DNA of 15,595 nt from an uncultured Clostridia bacterium (GTDB lineage: Bacteria > Bacillota > Clostridia > Christensenellales > Aristaeellaceae). The DNA is taken from the NCBI GenBank assembly GCA_946615495.1, contig CAMOHY010000021.1:1-15595 (forward strand), written 5' to 3'. Positions 13,531-15,595 of the stretch are shown here, in pieces. Position numbers and translations under genes: made by a program. The notes beneath the pieces are model-generated. The model was not told where the DNA came from. It searched no databases and was given only the letters and a program-made list of their open reading frames with translations. Within the stretch, counting starts at the first letter, position 1. The number at the start of each line of letters is the position of its first letter.

Positions 13531-14718
13531 ATGAACGCAGAAAACATTCGCTTCGCCAGCCGGTTTGACGGCATTTCGGGCAGCGCCATTCGTGAAATCT
13601 TTAAGCTGCTGGCCGTGCCGGGCATGATTTCCTTCGCCGGGGGCAATCCTTCGGTGGACGCGCTGCCGGACGCCCAGTGCGCGGAAATAGCCAGGGAGCT
13701 ATTGCTGGACAAAGGAAAAATCCTGCTGCAATACGGGGCCACGGAGGGCTACGCCCCGCTGCGGGAAAGCCTGGTGCCGTATCTGAAGGACCGGTTTTCC
13801 TTTACCTGCCGGGCAGACGAGGTGCTGCCCGTCACCGGCTCCACCCAGGCGATGGACCTTCTGTGCAAGGCTCTCATTGATCCGGGAGACAAGGTGGTGG
13901 TGGAAAACCCCACGTTCCTGGGCAACATGCAGGCCATTCGCTTGTACCAGGCCCAGCTTCTGCCTGTGGACAGCGACGAGGACGGCATCAAGGTGGATGA
14001 ACTGGAGGAGGTATTCAAAAGCGAGCATCCCAAAATGCTCTATATCATTCCCACCTTCCAGAATCCCACCGGCCGCACCCTTTCTTTGGAGCGGCGGAAA
14101 AAGATCGCCCAGCTGGCGGCCCAGTACGGCGTGGTGGTGGCGGAGGATGATCCCTACCGCGACCTGCGCTACGCCGGGCAGGAGCTGCCCTCCATCAAGT
14201 CCTTCGACGCGGAGGGCTGGGTGGCCTTCATGGGCAGCTTTTCCAAGGTGATTTCTCCCGGCCTGCGGGTGGGCTTCCTGGCGGCCAACGCGGCGCTGCT
14301 GCGCAAGTGCGTCATCGGCAAGCAGAGCAGCGATGTGCACACTGCCAATCTGAACCAGGCCATCGTGGACGCTTATCTGCGCCGGGGCCTGCTCATGCCC
14401 CATGTGGAGCGCATCTGCCAAAGCTACGCCCAGCAAATGAATACCATGCTGGGGCTGCTTTCCAAGTGCGGGGGCGTGGCCCGATATACCCGGCCCCAGG
14501 GGGGACTGTTCATCTTCGCCGAGCTGCAGGAGGGCATGGACGCGGCCAAGCTGCTCATGAACTGCGTGGACAAGGGCGTGGCCTATGTGCCCGGCACCCA
14601 CTTCTACGCCGGCGGCGGCCACGAAAACACCTTCCGCCTCAATTTCTCCATGTCCACCATCGAGCAGATCGAACGGGGCATGGCGCTGCTGAACGAGGTA
14701 TTCTCAGCAAATAGCTGA
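13531..14718 (+). CDS. PLP-dependent aminotransferase, probably aromatic
   Basis: This 395-residue fold-type I (class I/II) aminotransferase moves an amino group between an amino acid and a 2-oxo acid using pyridoxal phosphate in the cytoplasm. Visible residues are QNPTG with Asn178, EDDPY with the pyridine-binding Asp at 206-207, the PLP lysine Lys239 in GSFSKVISPGLRVG, Arg246 in that same motif, and the substrate-carboxylate Arg in NTFRLNFS near the C-terminus. Overall it resembles the 2-aminoadipate/kynurenine aminotransferase (LysN/KAT II-like) subgroup, which often takes aromatic amino acids. Its place behind a tyrosine T-box and 41 bases ahead of tyrS points to tyrosine and phenylalanine as substrates, probably in the last step of Tyr synthesis. 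That specificity is inferred. ATG 13531 follows GGAGG; an in-frame ATG at 13516 is less well placed. Confidence 0.88.
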   Translation: MNAENIRFASRFDGISGSAIREIFKLLAVPGMISFAGGNPSVDALPDAQCAEIARELLLDKGKILLQYGATEGYAPLRESLVPYLKDRFSFTCRADEVLPVTGSTQAMDLLCKALIDPGDKVVVENPTFLGNMQAIRLYQAQLLPVDSDEDGIKVDELEEVFKSEHPKMLYIIPTFQNPTGRTLSLERRKKIAQLAAQYGVVVAEDDPYRDLRYAGQELPSIKSFDAEGWVAFMGSFSKVISPGLRVGFLAANAALLRKCVIGKQSSDVHTANLNQAIVDAYLRRGLLMPHVERICQSYAQQMNTMLGLLSKCGGVARYTRPQGGLFIFAELQEGMDAAKLLMNCVDKGVAYVPGTHFYAGGGHENTFRLNFSMSTIEQIERGMALLNEVFSANS

Positions 14719-14759
14719 TACGAAAACTACGGCACAATAAAATTTGGAGGACAAATAAA

Positions 14760-15595
14760 ATGCAAAACGTACTCGACACCCTGCGGGAACGCGGATTCCT
14801 GGCGCAAATCACCTTTGAGGACGAGCTTTACAAGCAATTGGAAAAAGAGCCCACCACCTTCTACGTGGGCTTTGACCCCACGGCCACTTCCCTGCATTTC
14901 GGCCATTTCATCCCCATCATCGCCATGGCCCACATGCAGCGGGCGGGCCATATCCCAATCGCCCTGGTGGGCGGCGGCACGGCCATGATCGGCGACCCCT
15001 CCGGCAAAACCGATATGCGCAAAATGATGACCGTGGAAACCATTGACCACAACGTTGCCTGCATCAAAAAGCAGATGGAGCGGTTCATCGAGTTTGGCGA
15101 AGGCAAGGCCCATATCGTCAACAACGCCGATTGGCTGCGCTCCCTGGGCTACATGGATTTCCTCCGGGACGTGGGCGCCATGTTCTCCGTCAACCGCATG
15201 CTCACCGCCGAATGCTACAAGCAGCGGCTGGAGCGGGGCCTGACCTTCCTGGAATTTAATTACATGCTCATGCAGAGCTACGATTTCCTGCAGCTGTTTA
15301 AAAACTATGGCTGCCGCTTGCAGATGGGCGGCGACGACCAGTGGAGCAACATGCTGGCGGGCGCCGACCTGATTCGCCGCAAGGAGCATGAGGCCGCCTT
15401 TGCCTGCACCTTTAAGCTGCTCATGAACCATGAGGGCAAAAAGATGGGCAAAACGGAAAAGGGCGCCCTGTGGCTGGACGCTGAATTGTGCACGCCCTAT
15501 GAATTTTACCAGTACTGGCGCAACATCGCCGATGCGGACGTGGAAAAGTGCCTGAGCCTGCTCACCTTCCTGCCCATGGACGAGGTGAAGCGCCT
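14760..15595 (+). CDS. tyrS: Tyrosyl-tRNA synthetase (3' end outside window)
   Basis: This class I aminoacyl-tRNA synthetase attaches tyrosine to tRNA-Tyr. The first 278 codons are present; the C-terminal S4-like RNA-binding domain lies beyond the window. Key motifs are FYVGFDPTA near residue 34, HFGH as the HIGH signature (47-50), GDPSGKTD, the tyrosine pocket MQSYDFLQL, QMGGDDQWSNMLAG, and KMGKT as the KMSKS signature. The ATG at 14760 follows GGAGG at 14746-14750 by nine bases. No terminator or promoter is seen in the 41-base gap after the aminotransferase stop, so both are read from the T-box promoter. The frame is intact to the window edge. Confidence 0.96.
   Translation, partial: MQNVLDTLRERGFLAQITFEDELYKQLEKEPTTFYVGFDPTATSLHFGHFIPIIAMAHMQRAGHIPIALVGGGTAMIGDPSGKTDMRKMMTVETIDHNVACIKKQMERFIEFGEGKAHIVNNADWLRSLGYMDFLRDVGAMFSVNRMLTAECYKQRLERGLTFLEFNYMLMQSYDFLQLFKNYGCRLQMGGDDQWSNMLAGADLIRRKEHEAAFACTFKLLMNHEGKKMGKTEKGALWLDAELCTPYEFYQYWRNIADADVEKCLSLLTFLPMDEVKR

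Noticed and set aside
1..15595. CRISPR arrays, insertion sequences, phage genes, attachment sites, tRNA or rRNA genes
   Set aside because: Reading both strands showed no regularly spaced repeats, transposase or integrase motifs, terminal inverted repeats or cloverleaf RNA sequences.

Overview
The window reads as a GC-rich member of the Bacillota, most likely the Clostridia. The evidence is a Spo0A-type DNA-binding domain, a tyrosine T-box riboswitch in front of tyrS, strong AGGAGG ribosome sites, a Bacillus-like ECF sigma promoter and dense, mostly overlapping operons. An order such as Christensenellales or Oscillospirales is a guess from base composition and gene style only. All genes lie on the + strand; no tRNA, rRNA, CRISPR array, insertion sequence or prophage gene was seen.

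Region 1 (about 1-6602) is a tightly packed six-gene unit. It holds a double ABC ATPase and two permeases of the simple-sugar/nucleoside (BMP-linked, YufO-YufP-YufQ type) uptake family, a secreted TraB/GumN-like protein, a class II galactose-1-phosphate uridylyltransferase (galT) and a six-helix membrane protein. A possible extended -10 promoter precedes it and a strong intrinsic terminator closes it. The ATPase is odd: the canonical ATP site is lost on both faces, and no binding-protein gene is in view.

Region 2 (6603-8659) begins with a clear ECF-type promoter motif (GAACC, 16 bases, CGTC) in front of an ECF sigma factor. A one-TM protein with a large outside domain follows and is probably its anti-sigma factor. 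This second gene has a strong internal ribosome site that could give a form lacking the cytoplasmic part. A 105-residue orphan gene comes next, lying between two hairpins, the first of which carries its start codon in the loop.

Region 3 (8676-13079) has a YhhN/TMEM86-family membrane protein. After it, behind a recognisable promoter, comes a four-gene set: the two halves of a ThrE/YjjP-YjjB-type amino-acid exporter, a Spo0A-like regulator whose receiver domain has lost most catalytic residues, and a 581-residue secreted protein that I do not recognise. The first three overlap or touch, so they are probably made together. This is the most novel-looking grouping in the window.

Region 4 (13226-15595) is a consensus sigma-A promoter, a full T-box leader with a UAC (Tyr) specifier and a terminator, then a fold-type I aminotransferase and tyrS (cut by the window end). 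The tRNA-Tyr sensor therefore controls both charging of tRNA-Tyr and, by inference, an aromatic aminotransferase.
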